Source: CAYJMQ01 sp964371555
GTDB taxonomy: Bacteria > Bdellovibrionota > JACOXK01 > 2-02-FULL-40-11
NCBI GenBank assembly: GCA_964371555.1
Contig: CAYJMQ010000035.1
Coordinates: forward strand, 1-21,622
DNA length: 21,622 nt
Reading direction: 5' to 3'
Shown in pieces: positions 1-8,100 of the stretch (position 1 is its first letter; the number at the start of each line of letters is the position of its first letter). Below the pieces are notes generated by a model. The model was not told the DNA's origin. It saw only the letters and a list, made by a program, of their open reading frames with translations, and did not search any database. Both the position numbers and the translations under genes were made by a program.

Positions 1-1
1 A

Positions 2-238
2 AAAGGAATGAGGTTGATCGTCAAGACCGTAGGGCAAGTAAAAGAGATTTCTTTGGCCACCAGTCAGCAAAGAACGTCTTCTGAACAAATCGTAAATGCC
101 GTTCGAGGGATTGATACCACAGCCAAACAGTTTGTGGAAATGACTCAAAAAACATCTGTTTCCACTCAACAGCTTGAGGCACTTTCTGAAAACTTAAAGA
201 AGATGATTGGGGTATTTAAGTTAGATAAGGCAGCGTAA
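2..238 (+). CDS. Methyl-accepting chemotaxis protein, C-terminal end (partial)
   Basis: The reading frame is open to the window edge, so the start lies outside and the first in-frame ATG (base 8) is internal. The visible ~78 residues form a heptad-rich helix with the pattern QVKEI..A..QQ..SSEQIV.AV..ID.TAKQ, then ALSENLKKMIGVFKL. This is the usual last part of the antiparallel cytoplasmic coiled coil of MCPs, just beyond the kinase-control tip. No C-terminal CheR-docking pentapeptide (NWETF-like) is seen. The stop TAA overlaps the cheA ATG by one base (TAATG), so the receptor and its kinase are probably translationally coupled. The sensory and membrane parts cannot be judged here. Confidence 0.85.
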   Translation, partial: KGMRLIVKTVGQVKEISLATSQQRTSSEQIVNAVRGIDTTAKQFVEMTQKTSVSTQQLEALSENLKKMIGVFKLDKAA

Positions 239-2478
239 TGAAGTTTAAAAAAGAGCAGTTTATAGAAATCTTTAAGGAAGAGGCCTTAGGGTATATTGCA
301 AAGTTAAATAGCGGGCTTTTGGCGCTTGAAAAAAATCCCAAAGATCGAACTCTTTTTCATGAACTGATGAGAGCAGCTCACACCTTAAAAGGGGCATCTC
401 GGATGATGGGGTTTCAAGCCATTCATGATGTATCTCATCGACTAGAGAGTTTTTTTTCAGAATGTGAAGTTGGCAAAAAAGCATTTGAGTCCCATTTTTT
501 AGACTCCCTTTTTTATGCTTTAGATGAGTTAAAAAAAGTGATTGAAAATATTGCCCAGGGTAAAGAAGAAGGGCTTGATGTCGAGGCGCTTCTTTCCAAG
601 ATGGCTGACATTGAAGAGAGAAAAACAGTCCTGGAAAAAAAGAATGTCAGTCAAAAACCAAAGCTAGAAGTCATTTCTACTCCAAAAAAAGAAGAAAAGA
701 AGAAAATAAAAGACGTAGTGCGACCCCAAGAATTTCCAAAAGAATTACCAAGAGAATTTAAAGAAGAACAAGAAGAATATATTCGCGTTCCTCTTTCAAG
801 AATTCATGAGATTGTAAATCTTATTGCGGAGATGACTTCAGCCAAAATAAGGGAATCCTTTAAACTCTCTTCCTATAAAGTACTTTCTCAAAAAACAAGA
901 AAGCTTGAAAAAAATATTCAGAATTTAAAACCATTCTTTCAAGGAAAATCTGGGGCACTTCAGGATATGGAGGGTCTCGCCACTCGCATTCGAGAAGACT
1001 CTCAAACCTGCTATGATATAACGCAAGATGAAGTTTTTCACATGGCTCCTATCTTAGAAGGACTCCAAAGTAAAATGAAAGAGCTTCGGATCGTTCCTTT
1101 GTCTTCCCTGTTTGAGCAGTTTCCACGGATGGTGCGAGACATTGCAAAAGAAGAAAAAAAGAATATTGGTTTTGAGATTCAAGGTCAACAAACAGAGCTT
1201 GATAAAGTGATTGTGGATGGTTTGAAAGCCCCTCTCATCCACATTTTACGAAATGCGGTTGATCATGGGATTGAAAATGAAGAAGAAAGAATAAAAGTGG
1301 GAAAACCCCCACAAGGTAAAATCAAGCTTTCTGCATTTCAAGAAGGGGGAAAAGTGGTAATTGAGGTTTTTGATGATGGAAGAGGGATTGATCCTGAACT
1401 GATTCAAAAGAGTGTTCTTAAGAAAAAATTAATCACTGAAGATAAGCTTTCCCAGATGGGTCCAAACGATATTTTAAATCTTATCTTTTTAGAAGGGTTT
1501 TCTACGTCCCCTCTCATCACCGATGTCTCGGGTCGTGGGATAGGCTTAACGGTTGCTCGCACAGAGGTGGAACGCTTTAGAGGGGAAGTTTTTGTTAAAA
1601 CAGAGGTTTCAAAAGGAACAACCCTAAGGCTTGAGCTCCCTCTGACGGTTGCCATTTTGCAAGTGTTACGGGTTCAAGTGTCTGGCTTTCAATGGGCGCT
1701 CCCCCTTTCAAGTATCATTGAAACGGTTCAAATAAAAAAGGAGGCACTTTCAACGATTGAAAATTGCTCGATTATTCACTTAAGGGAAGAGGCCATTGCT
1801 TTGGTTTCCCTTGCAAAACTATTGGGAAGAGAAAGGGAAAGTGAGGGGAAAAAAGAGGACAAAGAGACTCTTTTGATTGTGATTGTCAAATCTATTCATG
1901 GAAAAATTGGGCTCATGGTAGATAAAATTTTAGGGGAGGAAGAAGTTCATATTAAAGGATTAACTCCCCACATCGGAAAAGTAAGAAGGGTGAGTGGAAC
2001 AGCGGTACTGGGGAGTGGGGAAGTGTTAATTATTTTAGAGTCTTCTGATTTGGTCAGGCTTGCCAAAGAATACCATCCCTCCCTTCCAACCCCAAAGATC
2101 TTGAAGGCTCCCGCTAAAAAGAAAATTCTTGTGGTGGAAGATTCTTTGACCACCAGAGAATTAGAAAAAGCCATTTTAGAAAATTTTGGCTACGAAGTGC
2201 AGACGGCTCTGGACGGGATAGATGCACTTCAAAGACTCTCTCAAGCTTCGTTTGATTTGATTGTATCGGATATTGCCATGCCAAGGCTCGATGGTTTTGA
2301 GATGTGCAAGTCCATTCGAAAAGATAAAAACTTAAAAGAAATACCGCTTATTTTTGTGACCGCTTTATCCAACGAAGAGGAAAAGAAAAAAGGGATCGAG
2401 GTGGGGGCTCAGGCATATATTATTAAGGGCCAATTTGACCAAGGAAATTTACTTGAAACGATAGAAAGATTACTATGA
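238..2478 (+). CDS. cheA: Hybrid chemotaxis histidine kinase CheA with C-terminal receiver domain
   Basis: 746 aa. CheA autophosphorylates on its HPt domain and passes phosphate to receiver proteins under control of the receptor/CheW array. Domains in order: HPt (about 1-110, phospho-His H48 in AHTLKGASR); a Lys/Glu-rich linker (about 115-190); a dimerisation/P3 region (about 190-310); HATPase (N-box around NAVDHG at 340-344, G1 box DDGRGID from 379, G2 box GRGIG from 432); a CheW-like P5 domain (about 465-605); and a receiver (about 627-746; acceptor D678 in SDIAMP; conserved Lys in AYIIKG). There is no room for a P2 CheY-docking domain. The attached receiver may act as phosphate sink or first acceptor, as in FrzE/CheAY-type kinases (inference). 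The start and stop overlap the neighbouring genes (TAATG and ATGA). Confidence 0.96.
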   Translation: MKFKKEQFIEIFKEEALGYIAKLNSGLLALEKNPKDRTLFHELMRAAHTLKGASRMMGFQAIHDVSHRLESFFSECEVGKKAFESHFLDSLFYALDELKKVIENIAQGKEEGLDVEALLSKMADIEERKTVLEKKNVSQKPKLEVISTPKKEEKKKIKDVVRPQEFPKELPREFKEEQEEYIRVPLSRIHEIVNLIAEMTSAKIRESFKLSSYKVLSQKTRKLEKNIQNLKPFFQGKSGALQDMEGLATRIREDSQTCYDITQDEVFHMAPILEGLQSKMKELRIVPLSSLFEQFPRMVRDIAKEEKKNIGFEIQGQQTELDKVIVDGLKAPLIHILRNAVDHGIENEEERIKVGKPPQGKIKLSAFQEGGKVVIEVFDDGRGIDPELIQKSVLKKKLITEDKLSQMGPNDILNLIFLEGFSTSPLITDVSGRGIGLTVARTEVERFRGEVFVKTEVSKGTTLRLELPLTVAILQVLRVQVSGFQWALPLSSIIETVQIKKEALSTIENCSIIHLREEAIALVSLAKLLGRERESEGKKEDKETLLIVIVKSIHGKIGLMVDKILGEEEVHIKGLTPHIGKVRRVSGTAVLGSGEVLIILESSDLVRLAKEYHPSLPTPKILKAPAKKKILVVEDSLTTRELEKAILENFGYEVQTALDGIDALQRLSQASFDLIVSDIAMPRLDGFEMCKSIRKDKNLKEIPLIFVTALSNEEEKKKGIEVGAQAYIIKGQFDQGNLLETIERLL

Positions 2479-3533
2479 GAAAAATAAAAGTTTTAGTGGT
2501 GGAAGATTCTCCTCTCATTTCTGAGATCATTTCAAATCTCTTAGAGACAGATTCTGAGCTAGAGGTCATTGGAAAGGCTCAAGATGGCATGGAAGCCATA
2601 AAACTGACATTAGCCAAAAGACCCGATGTCATTACGATGGATATTTTTATGCCAGAGATGGATGGCATAGAAGCGACCAAACAGATTATGGCCAAATGTC
2701 CCACCCCCATTCTTATTTTAAGCTCAACGGCTAAAAATTTAGAATCTAAAAAAACATTTACGGCGTTAAGTTATGGGGCACTCGAAGTGTGTGACAAAGC
2801 AGCCTTTGAAGGAAAAGAGATTGATGAAAAAGCCACAAGGAATCTTATTGAAAAGGTTAAAATTTTATCTCATGCGCATGTCATCACCCATCCACTGGGC
2901 AATATTGAGAGGCTCCACTTAGACATATCCAAAGATTTTTATGCCATCGAAGGGCTGCAAACTCGGATGGTGGGAATTGTCTCTTCTACCGGGGGCCCGG
3001 AAGCTTTAAGAACCGTTTTAAGTTTTCTTCCTCAAAATATAGATGTCCCTATTTTAATTGTTCAGCATATGTCGGCTGGTTTTATAGAAGGATTTGTAGA
3101 GTGGTTAAGAGAAACGACAGGTCATGTGGTCAGAATGGGTCAAAATGGGGATAAGATTTTTCCTGGAAATATTTATGTAGCTCCTTCAGGACTTCACATG
3201 TGTGTGACCCAAAATGGAAAAATATCCTTAAAAGATGACCCTCCCGATCATGGAGAAAAACCCTCTGGAAATTATCTCCTTCGTTCTTTGGCCCAGTTTT
3301 CGGCAGAAAAGGCCTTGGGGGTGATTCTCACGGGAATGGGGGAAGATGGCGTTTTGGGGCTTAAAGCAATTTATGACAAAGGGGGACAAACCATTGCACA
3401 AGATGAAAAAACCTCTTCTGTTTGGGGGATGCCTAAAGCGGCCAAAGAGAAAGGAATTGTAGATCACGTTTTGGCGCTCTCAGATATTGCTCCTCACATT
3501 TTAAAATGGATGAAAATGAAAAAGGCGGCATGA
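2475..3533 (+). CDS. cheB: Protein-glutamate methylesterase/glutaminase CheB
   Basis: 352 aa, the usual length. The N-terminal receiver (about 1-115) has the acidic pair VVEDS and acceptor D56 in TMDIFMP. The C-terminal methylesterase domain (about 160-345) carries the catalytic triad: S171 in SSTGGPEA, H198 in VQHMS, and D291 in LTGMGEDG. It removes methyl groups from MCP glutamates and deamidates glutamines, and is switched on by phosphorylation of the receiver by CheA. Its ATG overlaps the cheA stop (ATGA), and cheW follows one base after its stop. Paired with cheR further down, it gives the operon a full adaptation branch. The receiver's Lys is followed by Ala rather than the usual Pro (VCDKA), a minor deviation. 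Confidence 0.96.
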   Translation: MRKIKVLVVEDSPLISEIISNLLETDSELEVIGKAQDGMEAIKLTLAKRPDVITMDIFMPEMDGIEATKQIMAKCPTPILILSSTAKNLESKKTFTALSYGALEVCDKAAFEGKEIDEKATRNLIEKVKILSHAHVITHPLGNIERLHLDISKDFYAIEGLQTRMVGIVSSTGGPEALRTVLSFLPQNIDVPILIVQHMSAGFIEGFVEWLRETTGHVVRMGQNGDKIFPGNIYVAPSGLHMCVTQNGKISLKDDPPDHGEKPSGNYLLRSLAQFSAEKALGVILTGMGEDGVLGLKAIYDKGGQTIAQDEKTSSVWGMPKAAKEKGIVDHVLALSDIAPHILKWMKMKKAA

Positions 3534-3534
3534 C

Positions 3535-4011
3535 ATGGATCACTTGGTGGATCACTTAATCTTTGAAATGAAAGACCAACTCTATGGGGTTTCCCTTTCT
3601 CATACCAGAGAAGTTTTGGTTTTAAAAAACATAGAACCGTTTCCTCAGGCTCCCCCCTTTATCGCTGGGATCATTCCCCTTCGAGGCCATAGTATTTTGG
3701 CTATTGATCTGAACCGGCGTTTTGAAGCGCCTGAAAAATTAGATGAAAAACGTGATCAAAGTCGCCATGTGATTGTGGCTGTTTTTGAGGGCTTGGTTTT
3801 GGGATTTCTTGTCGATCATGTCAAAGATGTGATTTCAATATCTCAAAGTCAAATGGATCGGTCCGAAGATTTTTCGGATTCACTTCTTGGTGATCCAGCC
3901 ATTTCGGCCATTGCCCATGTGGGAGAAAGAAATATTCTTATTTTGGATTTAAAAAAGGTTTTTAAAAAAGAAGAACACCACACCCTAGAAAAACTAAAAG
4001 AGGCAGCCTAA
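3535..4011 (+). CDS. cheW: Chemotaxis coupling protein CheW (first copy)
   Basis: 158 aa, a single CheW domain that links MCP tips to CheA. Family features visible are the opening strands (LIFEMKDQLYGVSLSHTREVL), the FIAGIIPLRGHSILAIDL stretch that corresponds to the conserved G-x-hydrophobic-N/P-x-R-G core, and the late ILILDLKKVF strand. It starts one base after the cheB stop, and its own stop TAA shares a base with the cheR ATG. A second, divergent CheW-like gene ends the operon, so the two may serve different receptors or different array positions (inference). Confidence 0.92.
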   Translation: MDHLVDHLIFEMKDQLYGVSLSHTREVLVLKNIEPFPQAPPFIAGIIPLRGHSILAIDLNRRFEAPEKLDEKRDQSRHVIVAVFEGLVLGFLVDHVKDVISISQSQMDRSEDFSDSLLGDPAISAIAHVGERNILILDLKKVFKKEEHHTLEKLKEAA

Positions 4012-5450
4012 TGGAATTTTCGTATGACATTTTTTCAAAATATAAAAATCTCCTCTCCAAAGAAGCAGGGCTTTCATTTCATTATGATAGATCAGAAGAG
4101 TTAAAAAAGAATATTTTAAAGCGCATGGAGATTGTGGGAAATTTTAAAAACTTTAATGACTATTTTTTTTATATCAACGACAAAAACCTGGGTGCGCTTG
4201 AATTTAAAAACTTATTGGACTCTTTAACCATTGGGGAAACCTATTTTTTTAGAAATGAGGCTCAGTTTGAAGTTTTTACAACCACTGTTCTTCCCAAACT
4301 CATTGAAAAGAAAATCTCCCAAGATAAACCTTCACTCAAAATTTGGTCAGCGGGCTGTTCAACGGGAGAAGAACCGTATACGCTGGCCATGGTTCTTCAT
4401 CACCATCTCCCCCATTTTAAAAATTGGGATATTTCAATTTTGGCTACAGATATCAATAGAGACTATTTAAAAAAAGCCAAAGAAGGGGTTTACAAAAAAA
4501 GAGCTATAGAAGAGATACCCGCTGCCTATCTAGGTTCCTATTTTATCCAGCAGGAGGAAAATTATATTCTTTCAGACGTGATTAAAAAAATGGTGAATTT
4601 TGAGTATCATAATTTAGTATCCGATCCTTATTTTTTGCCTGCCATGCAAGAGATAGACATTTTATTTTGCAGAAATGTGCTTATTTACTTTGATAGTAAG
4701 ACAGTAAAAGATGTCGTTCAAAAATTGGCTGAGAGCCTTAAAAAGGAGGGGTATTTATTTTTAGGCCATTCAGAATCTTTATGGAAAATATCCACTGATT
4801 TTACATCCATTCAGTTTCCGCAGACATTTATTTATCAAAAGAGAAAGGCAGAGCGCCACGAAGAAGAAATCCCCCCCCATATTCCTTTGCCCGAGATTCA
4901 TTTAACGGCAGATTTTAAAAAAGAAGAAAAAAGATGGCCTTCCTCCATCCAAGAAATTGAGATCCTTTTTAAAGAAGGGGAGAGAGCTTTTGAAAAAAAG
5001 GAGTATGGTCGGGCACTGGAGTATTTTGAAAAAATTTTAAAACAATCTGAAAAACATCTTAAAACGCTGATGGCTAAGGCTGCCATTTTAGCCAATCAGC
5101 AAAAATATAAAGAAGCCATTTTTCTTTTAGAGAAAGTGATTGAAGAAGATAATCTTTTTAAGGAAGCCTATTACTTAAAGGGCGTTCTCCATGAAAAATG
5201 TAATCAGATTGACGAGGCTATTAAAGCGTTCCAAAAAGTACTCTACCTAGAGCCACATTTTTCTGTGTGTTACTTTCATTTGGGAAATCTCTACCGATTT
5301 CAAAATAAAAAAAATCTTTCTAAAAAAGCCTTTGAAAATTGCATGAGCCTTATCAAAGATAAGAGCGAAAACAGCCCTGTGGAGCTGACAGAGGATATGA
5401 CCATGGGAATGCTCTACCTGGCCACACAAAAGGCTTTGGAGTTATTATGA
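4011..5450 (+). CDS. cheR: CheR methyltransferase fused to C-terminal TPR repeats
   Basis: 479 aa, against about 280 for a plain CheR. Residues 1 to about 275 are the CheR methyltransferase: an all-alpha N-terminal domain, the SAM-binding motif SAGCSTGEEPYTLA at 113-126, the acidic strand end ATDINRDYL, and CRNVLIYF from residue 220. It methylates receptor glutamates using S-adenosylmethionine. After a proline/glutamate-rich linker (about 280-315) come tetratricopeptide-like helix pairs (about 320-470), with repeats such as A.EYF.KIL and EAIKAFQKVLYLEPH. TPR-CheR proteins are common in non-enteric chemosensory systems, where the TPR part is thought to mediate protein contacts. The stop overlaps the next ATG (ATGA). 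Confidence 0.94.
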   Translation: MEFSYDIFSKYKNLLSKEAGLSFHYDRSEELKKNILKRMEIVGNFKNFNDYFFYINDKNLGALEFKNLLDSLTIGETYFFRNEAQFEVFTTTVLPKLIEKKISQDKPSLKIWSAGCSTGEEPYTLAMVLHHHLPHFKNWDISILATDINRDYLKKAKEGVYKKRAIEEIPAAYLGSYFIQQEENYILSDVIKKMVNFEYHNLVSDPYFLPAMQEIDILFCRNVLIYFDSKTVKDVVQKLAESLKKEGYLFLGHSESLWKISTDFTSIQFPQTFIYQKRKAERHEEEIPPHIPLPEIHLTADFKKEEKRWPSSIQEIEILFKEGERAFEKKEYGRALEYFEKILKQSEKHLKTLMAKAAILANQQKYKEAIFLLEKVIEEDNLFKEAYYLKGVLHEKCNQIDEAIKAFQKVLYLEPHFSVCYFHLGNLYRFQNKKNLSKKAFENCMSLIKDKSENSPVELTEDMTMGMLYLATQKALELL

Positions 5451-5839
5451 GTGTCTTAGCTATTAAACAAAAGCCAGCTAAAAAGAGAATTCTTCTTGTG
5501 GATGATAGTCCTTTAGTTCATCAAATGTATGGGGAAGAACTCCAAAGGGCAGACTATGATGTGTGGCATGCCCAAGATGGACTGGAGGCTTTAAAAGCGG
5601 TTTTTTCAAATCCCCCTGATGTTGTGGTTTTAGACATTCATATGCCCAACATCAATGGGTATCAGGTTTGCCGTCTCTTGAAAGAGCATCCTGCCACAAA
5701 GCATATACCTGTGATTGTGTTCACGGGGGAAAGGAGCCTGACAACCACCGTGGCGGATCCAAAAAACTGGAGTTTTAAAATAGGAGCGAAGGAAAAATTT
5801 GGGCTGAATCAGGGGGGGATGGGGGAGCCACATTTGTGA
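5447..5839 (+). CDS. CheY-like receiver with an abnormal C-terminus (truncated former receiver-kinase)
   Basis: 130 aa. The first ~105 residues are a good receiver: acidic pair D19/D20 in LLVDDS, acceptor D63 in VVLDIHMP, and beta-4 IPVIVFTG. It then reads to SFKIGAKE, where a receiver normally continues with Tyr-hydrophobic and the conserved Lys-Pro of beta-5. Here the frame instead gives KFGLNQGGMGEPHL and stops, so the conserved Lys and helix alpha-5 are missing. In the frame one base behind, the same DNA (5788-5859) reads EGKIWAESGGDGGATFVILLP, the typical end of a histidine-kinase ATPase domain. The simplest reading is an ancestral receiver-histidine kinase that lost its middle. The stub may be poorly active. 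It starts inside the cheR stop. Confidence 0.75.
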   Translation: MSVLAIKQKPAKKRILLVDDSPLVHQMYGEELQRADYDVWHAQDGLEALKAVFSNPPDVVVLDIHMPNINGYQVCRLLKEHPATKHIPVIVFTGERSLTTTVADPKNWSFKIGAKEKFGLNQGGMGEPHL

Positions 5840-5889
5840 TCCTTCTTCCGATAAACCGAGAAAAGGAGTCGCAAAATGAAAGAAGCTAA
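5779..5889 (+). pseudogene. Remnant of histidine-kinase C-terminus (G2-box end), out of frame with the receiver
   Basis: This frame is closed upstream by a TAA at 5776-5778 and has no start codon. It encodes EGKIWAESGGDGGATFVILLP and then a short charged tail up to TAA at 5887-5889. The pattern G-K-I-W-x-E-S...G-A-T-F-x-I-x-L-P is the final part of HATPase_c domains. All earlier kinase parts (HisKA, N and G1 boxes) are absent. It overlaps the end of the receiver gene and the first 14 bases of the following cheW, and looks like the right edge of an internal deletion. Confidence 0.7.
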
Positions 5890-6388
5890 GATATCATTTT
5901 ATGAAGAACAAATTTATGGAGAAAAAGAAAAACCCAAAGAAACAAAACAGTATTGTCTTTTTAGGCTTTCTACGGAATGGTATGCCATTGAAAGCCACTC
6001 AGTAAAACGTGTAACCCCCCTCACCCCTATTTCACCTCTTCCTGCCGTTCCAGATCATATTTTGGGAATGATTAATTTTAGAGGGGAGGTTTTATCTGCC
6101 ACCGATATTAAAAAAATATTGGATCTTAAAGAAGAAACCTCTCAAAGTATAAAATCTCGCTTTGTGATGATTGAGCATGGAAGTTTTTCAACCGCTCTTT
6201 TTGTAGATGGAGATGTAGAAACGGTAGATATTCCCATTAAAGATATTTTGTCTCGTGTGGTCACCCTTCAGGATGAAAAAAGTGACTGTATTGATGGGGA
6301 AGTTCATTTTCAAGAAAAATTGGTTGCCATATTAAATGCGCCTAAAATTTTAGAAAGAACAAAAGTAGGGTACTGGCCTGCCCCCTAA
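5876..6388 (+). CDS. cheW: CheW-like coupling protein (second copy)
   Basis: 170 aa. A ~25-residue charged N-terminal tail precedes one CheW domain: YCLFRLSTEWYAIESHSV, then ILGMINFRGEVLSATDIKKIL (the conserved G-x-I-N-x-R-G core), and LVAILNAPKIL near the end. The start is well supported by AAGGAG at 5863-5868, seven bases before the ATG. This is the last gene of the chemosensory operon. It differs strongly from the first CheW, and its longer N-terminus could tune receptor choice (inference). It converges on the beta-barrel gene, with 57 bases between the two stops. I see no convincing terminator in that gap. Confidence 0.9.
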   Translation: MKEAKISFYEEQIYGEKEKPKETKQYCLFRLSTEWYAIESHSVKRVTPLTPISPLPAVPDHILGMINFRGEVLSATDIKKILDLKEETSQSIKSRFVMIEHGSFSTALFVDGDVETVDIPIKDILSRVVTLQDEKSDCIDGEVHFQEKLVAILNAPKILERTKVGYWPAP

Positions 6389-6445
6389 CTCCTACAAATT
6401 ATTTTCCACTGCAAATTTAGTTTTGAGAACAAAGAGTCCAAGTTC

Positions 6446-7579
6446 TTACAGTTGAATGGCTAATAGTGCTGAAAATAAATTATCATTCGCATCATTGATT
6501 CCTCTCCCACTATTATGATTGAAATCATACCCTAGCCTAACATGCGTATTTTCAAACCACCGGTATCCCATCCCTATAGAATATCGCTCATAGCGATTGG
6601 TTGTAACATTATTTAAAATAGCCGTCTGAGAACCATCTAAATTGATAAAACTTGCCCGTCCCCCTAGATATACTTTTTGAAAACAATTATGAAGGATATC
6701 TATAAATCCAAATGAACCATTTCTTTCGGAAGCTCCTTTTCGATCATCAAATTGACCATAAGAAAGTCGCACAATAGCTTTGCTATCAGAATGAGAGGGA
6801 GGATTTAGAGGTTTTGTTCCTTTACCAAAATCATATCGCATATCTACTTCCCATATCCTCCTTTTCCAATTTGTTGTGCCTATGGGTCGGTCTACCAATC
6901 CCCCCACCGAAATTTCGGATTGTGAAGCTTTAAGTGATCCTGAATCATAATAAGTTGCACTGAAATACAAAGGACTTAAAGGAGAATAATATAATTTACC
7001 TGCCCATGCTTTGGCCTCTCCAGAATCAGATCCAGTTCCACGACTGCCATTCCATGCAGATACCGCCCAAAATTTCCCAGAAAGCTCTATTCCCTCATCC
7101 AATACATCCACGTTAGCAGCTGAATTTGATGGGAGTGCGCTTTCAATAGGATTATTGGAAAGAGTTTCTTCTCCAACACCCACTTTCATCCTTCCCAGAC
7201 GGCCACTTAAACTAAAAGGAGTATCTTTTAAAAAAGATACAAAATCTTTAGACTGAATAAATAAGTAATCTACTAAGGGAGTATTGGCTGCGCCGTTATT
7301 TAAATTAAACCGAAGCGTTAAGGTATTTTGTTCATCTGGCACAAAATTGAACTGCAGTTTAGTATCTGGAACCTCAAAAGAACCACTACCATTCGAACCG
7401 TCCTGCCCCGATTTCTGATAACCCAAAGCAGTTCTGGCTTTGAGTTTTAATTTTGCTAAAGCATTCTCTAATGTTATTGTGGAGGAGTCAGAAGATTTAG
7501 GAGTTTCTGAATACACTATCCCTATCTGAAATAAAACAAGTATTATTGTTAAAAAAATGCCAAGAAATTTCGACCCCAT
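6446..7579 (-). CDS. Predicted outer-membrane beta-barrel (porin-like) protein
   Basis: 377 aa. A clear signal peptide (MGSKFLGIFLTIILVLFQIGIVYS, cleavage near residue 24-25) is followed by a short coil-like stretch (about residues 30-50). The rest consists of alternating hydrophobic/polar strands rich in Gly, Ser, Asn and aromatics (for example LRFNLNNG, LYFSATYYDSG, VRLSYGQFDD, VRLGYDFNHN). This is the texture of a 16-18 strand porin of the phosphate-selective or DUF3373-like type. The protein ends in ...ALLAIQL; the last strand is plausible but lacks the usual terminal Phe/Trp. The start is supported by AAGGGGGT about six bases upstream. A TATAAT-like box (CATAAT, 7610-7615) lies about 30 bases upstream but has no clear -35. 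Substrate unknown. Confidence 0.7.
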   Translation of the reverse strand: MGSKFLGIFLTIILVLFQIGIVYSETPKSSDSSTITLENALAKLKLKARTALGYQKSGQDGSNGSGSFEVPDTKLQFNFVPDEQNTLTLRFNLNNGAANTPLVDYLFIQSKDFVSFLKDTPFSLSGRLGRMKVGVGEETLSNNPIESALPSNSAANVDVLDEGIELSGKFWAVSAWNGSRGTGSDSGEAKAWAGKLYYSPLSPLYFSATYYDSGSLKASQSEISVGGLVDRPIGTTNWKRRIWEVDMRYDFGKGTKPLNPPSHSDSKAIVRLSYGQFDDRKGASERNGSFGFIDILHNCFQKVYLGGRASFINLDGSQTAILNNVTTNRYERYSIGMGYRWFENTHVRLGYDFNHNSGRGINDANDNLFSALLAIQL

Positions 7580-7662
7580 ATCTACCCCCTTAACAACAAC
7601 GTTTGTTTTATTATGAACTGAGGATCGAATGCCCCCTCCCTATCACGAAGAATTTCAACCTC

Positions 7663-7947
7663 CATACAGCCAGAGAAAGTCTTCATCGTCTTTTGGAGGA
7701 TGTCAAGTTTTTAGTTGAAATTGTCATTTAAAAAATCAGAATGGCAAGAATGAACGGACTTGACTTCTTAAAATCCATCAAAGAAAAATGGCTAAATATC
7801 CCCATTATCATGATGACAGGTTTTACCTCATACTATTCGCGCTCTGAATTACTGGAAAGTGGAGCAAATGAAGTGATTGAAAAACCTTTTTCTGTCGAGT
7901 CGTTGAGGAATATAAATACAAATGTTTTGAAATCTTCGTCTTCATGA
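7663..7947 (+). pseudogene. Decayed response-regulator receiver domain
   Basis: The frame reads ARESLHRLLEDVKF, like receiver helix alpha-1, and then jumps straight to EIVI-stop-KIRMARMNGLDFL, like beta-3 and the start of alpha-3. It continues without damage through IPIIMMTG (beta-4, Thr), ESGANEVIEKPFS (beta-5 with the conserved Lys-Pro) and a final helix, ending at TGA 7945-7947. Beta-1 with its acidic pair, and beta-2/alpha-2, are missing. A TAA stands at 7729-7731 where a Leu codon is expected, and the acceptor Asp codon is now AAA. An ATG at 7741 opens 68 residues, but that product could not be phosphorylated. It is probably the relic of a regulator lost next to the tRNA. Confidence 0.7.
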
Positions 7948-7965
7948 AACCAAACAGGAAAATAT

Positions 7966-8041
7966 TGGAGCGGGTGATGGGATTCGAACCCACGACCTTC
8001 TCCTTGGCAAGGAGACGCTCTACCAACTGAGCTACACCCGC
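7966..8041 (-). tRNA. tRNA-Gly (anticodon GCC)
   Basis: Read on the minus strand, this folds into a full cloverleaf. The acceptor stem GCGGGTG pairs with CACCCGC. The D arm is GCTCAGTTGGTAGAGC. The anticodon arm TCTCC-TTGCCAA-GGAGA gives anticodon GCC. The T arm has GGTTCGAATCC. The discriminator is T, and CCA is encoded (7966-7968). Total length is 76 bases. A good promoter lies just upstream (8056-8084). The 3' end faces the A/T-rich chemosensory side, which is the side where elements that insert at tRNA genes are usually found. Confidence 0.97.
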
Positions 8042-8055
8042 ACATCAAAAATATT

Positions 8056-8084
8056 TATATATCCAGTATTTATTTCCTTCTCAA
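8056..8084 (-). promoter_or_regulatory. Sigma-70-like promoter for tRNA-Gly
   Basis: On the minus strand, TTGAGA (8084-8079) and TATATA (8061-8056) are separated by 17 bases, and the -10 box ends 14 bases before the tRNA. The surrounding A/T-rich DNA fits a promoter. It implies that the tRNA is transcribed independently of pgsA. Confidence 0.5.
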
Positions 8085-8100
8085 GATTTATTACAAATAC

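Noticed and set aside
5788..5839. Programmed -1 frameshift joining the CheY-like frame to the kinase tail
   Set aside because: No canonical slippery heptamer in the right phase at the joint, and the product would lack HisKA and most of the ATPase domain.
6420..6445. Terminator between the second cheW and the porin-like gene
   Set aside because: Only a five-base stem (AGAAC/GTTCT) with a long loop and no T run.
7610..7615. Full promoter for the porin-like gene
   Set aside because: CATAAT looks like a -10 box, but no -35 is found at 16-18 bases, so it is only mentioned in the gene entry.
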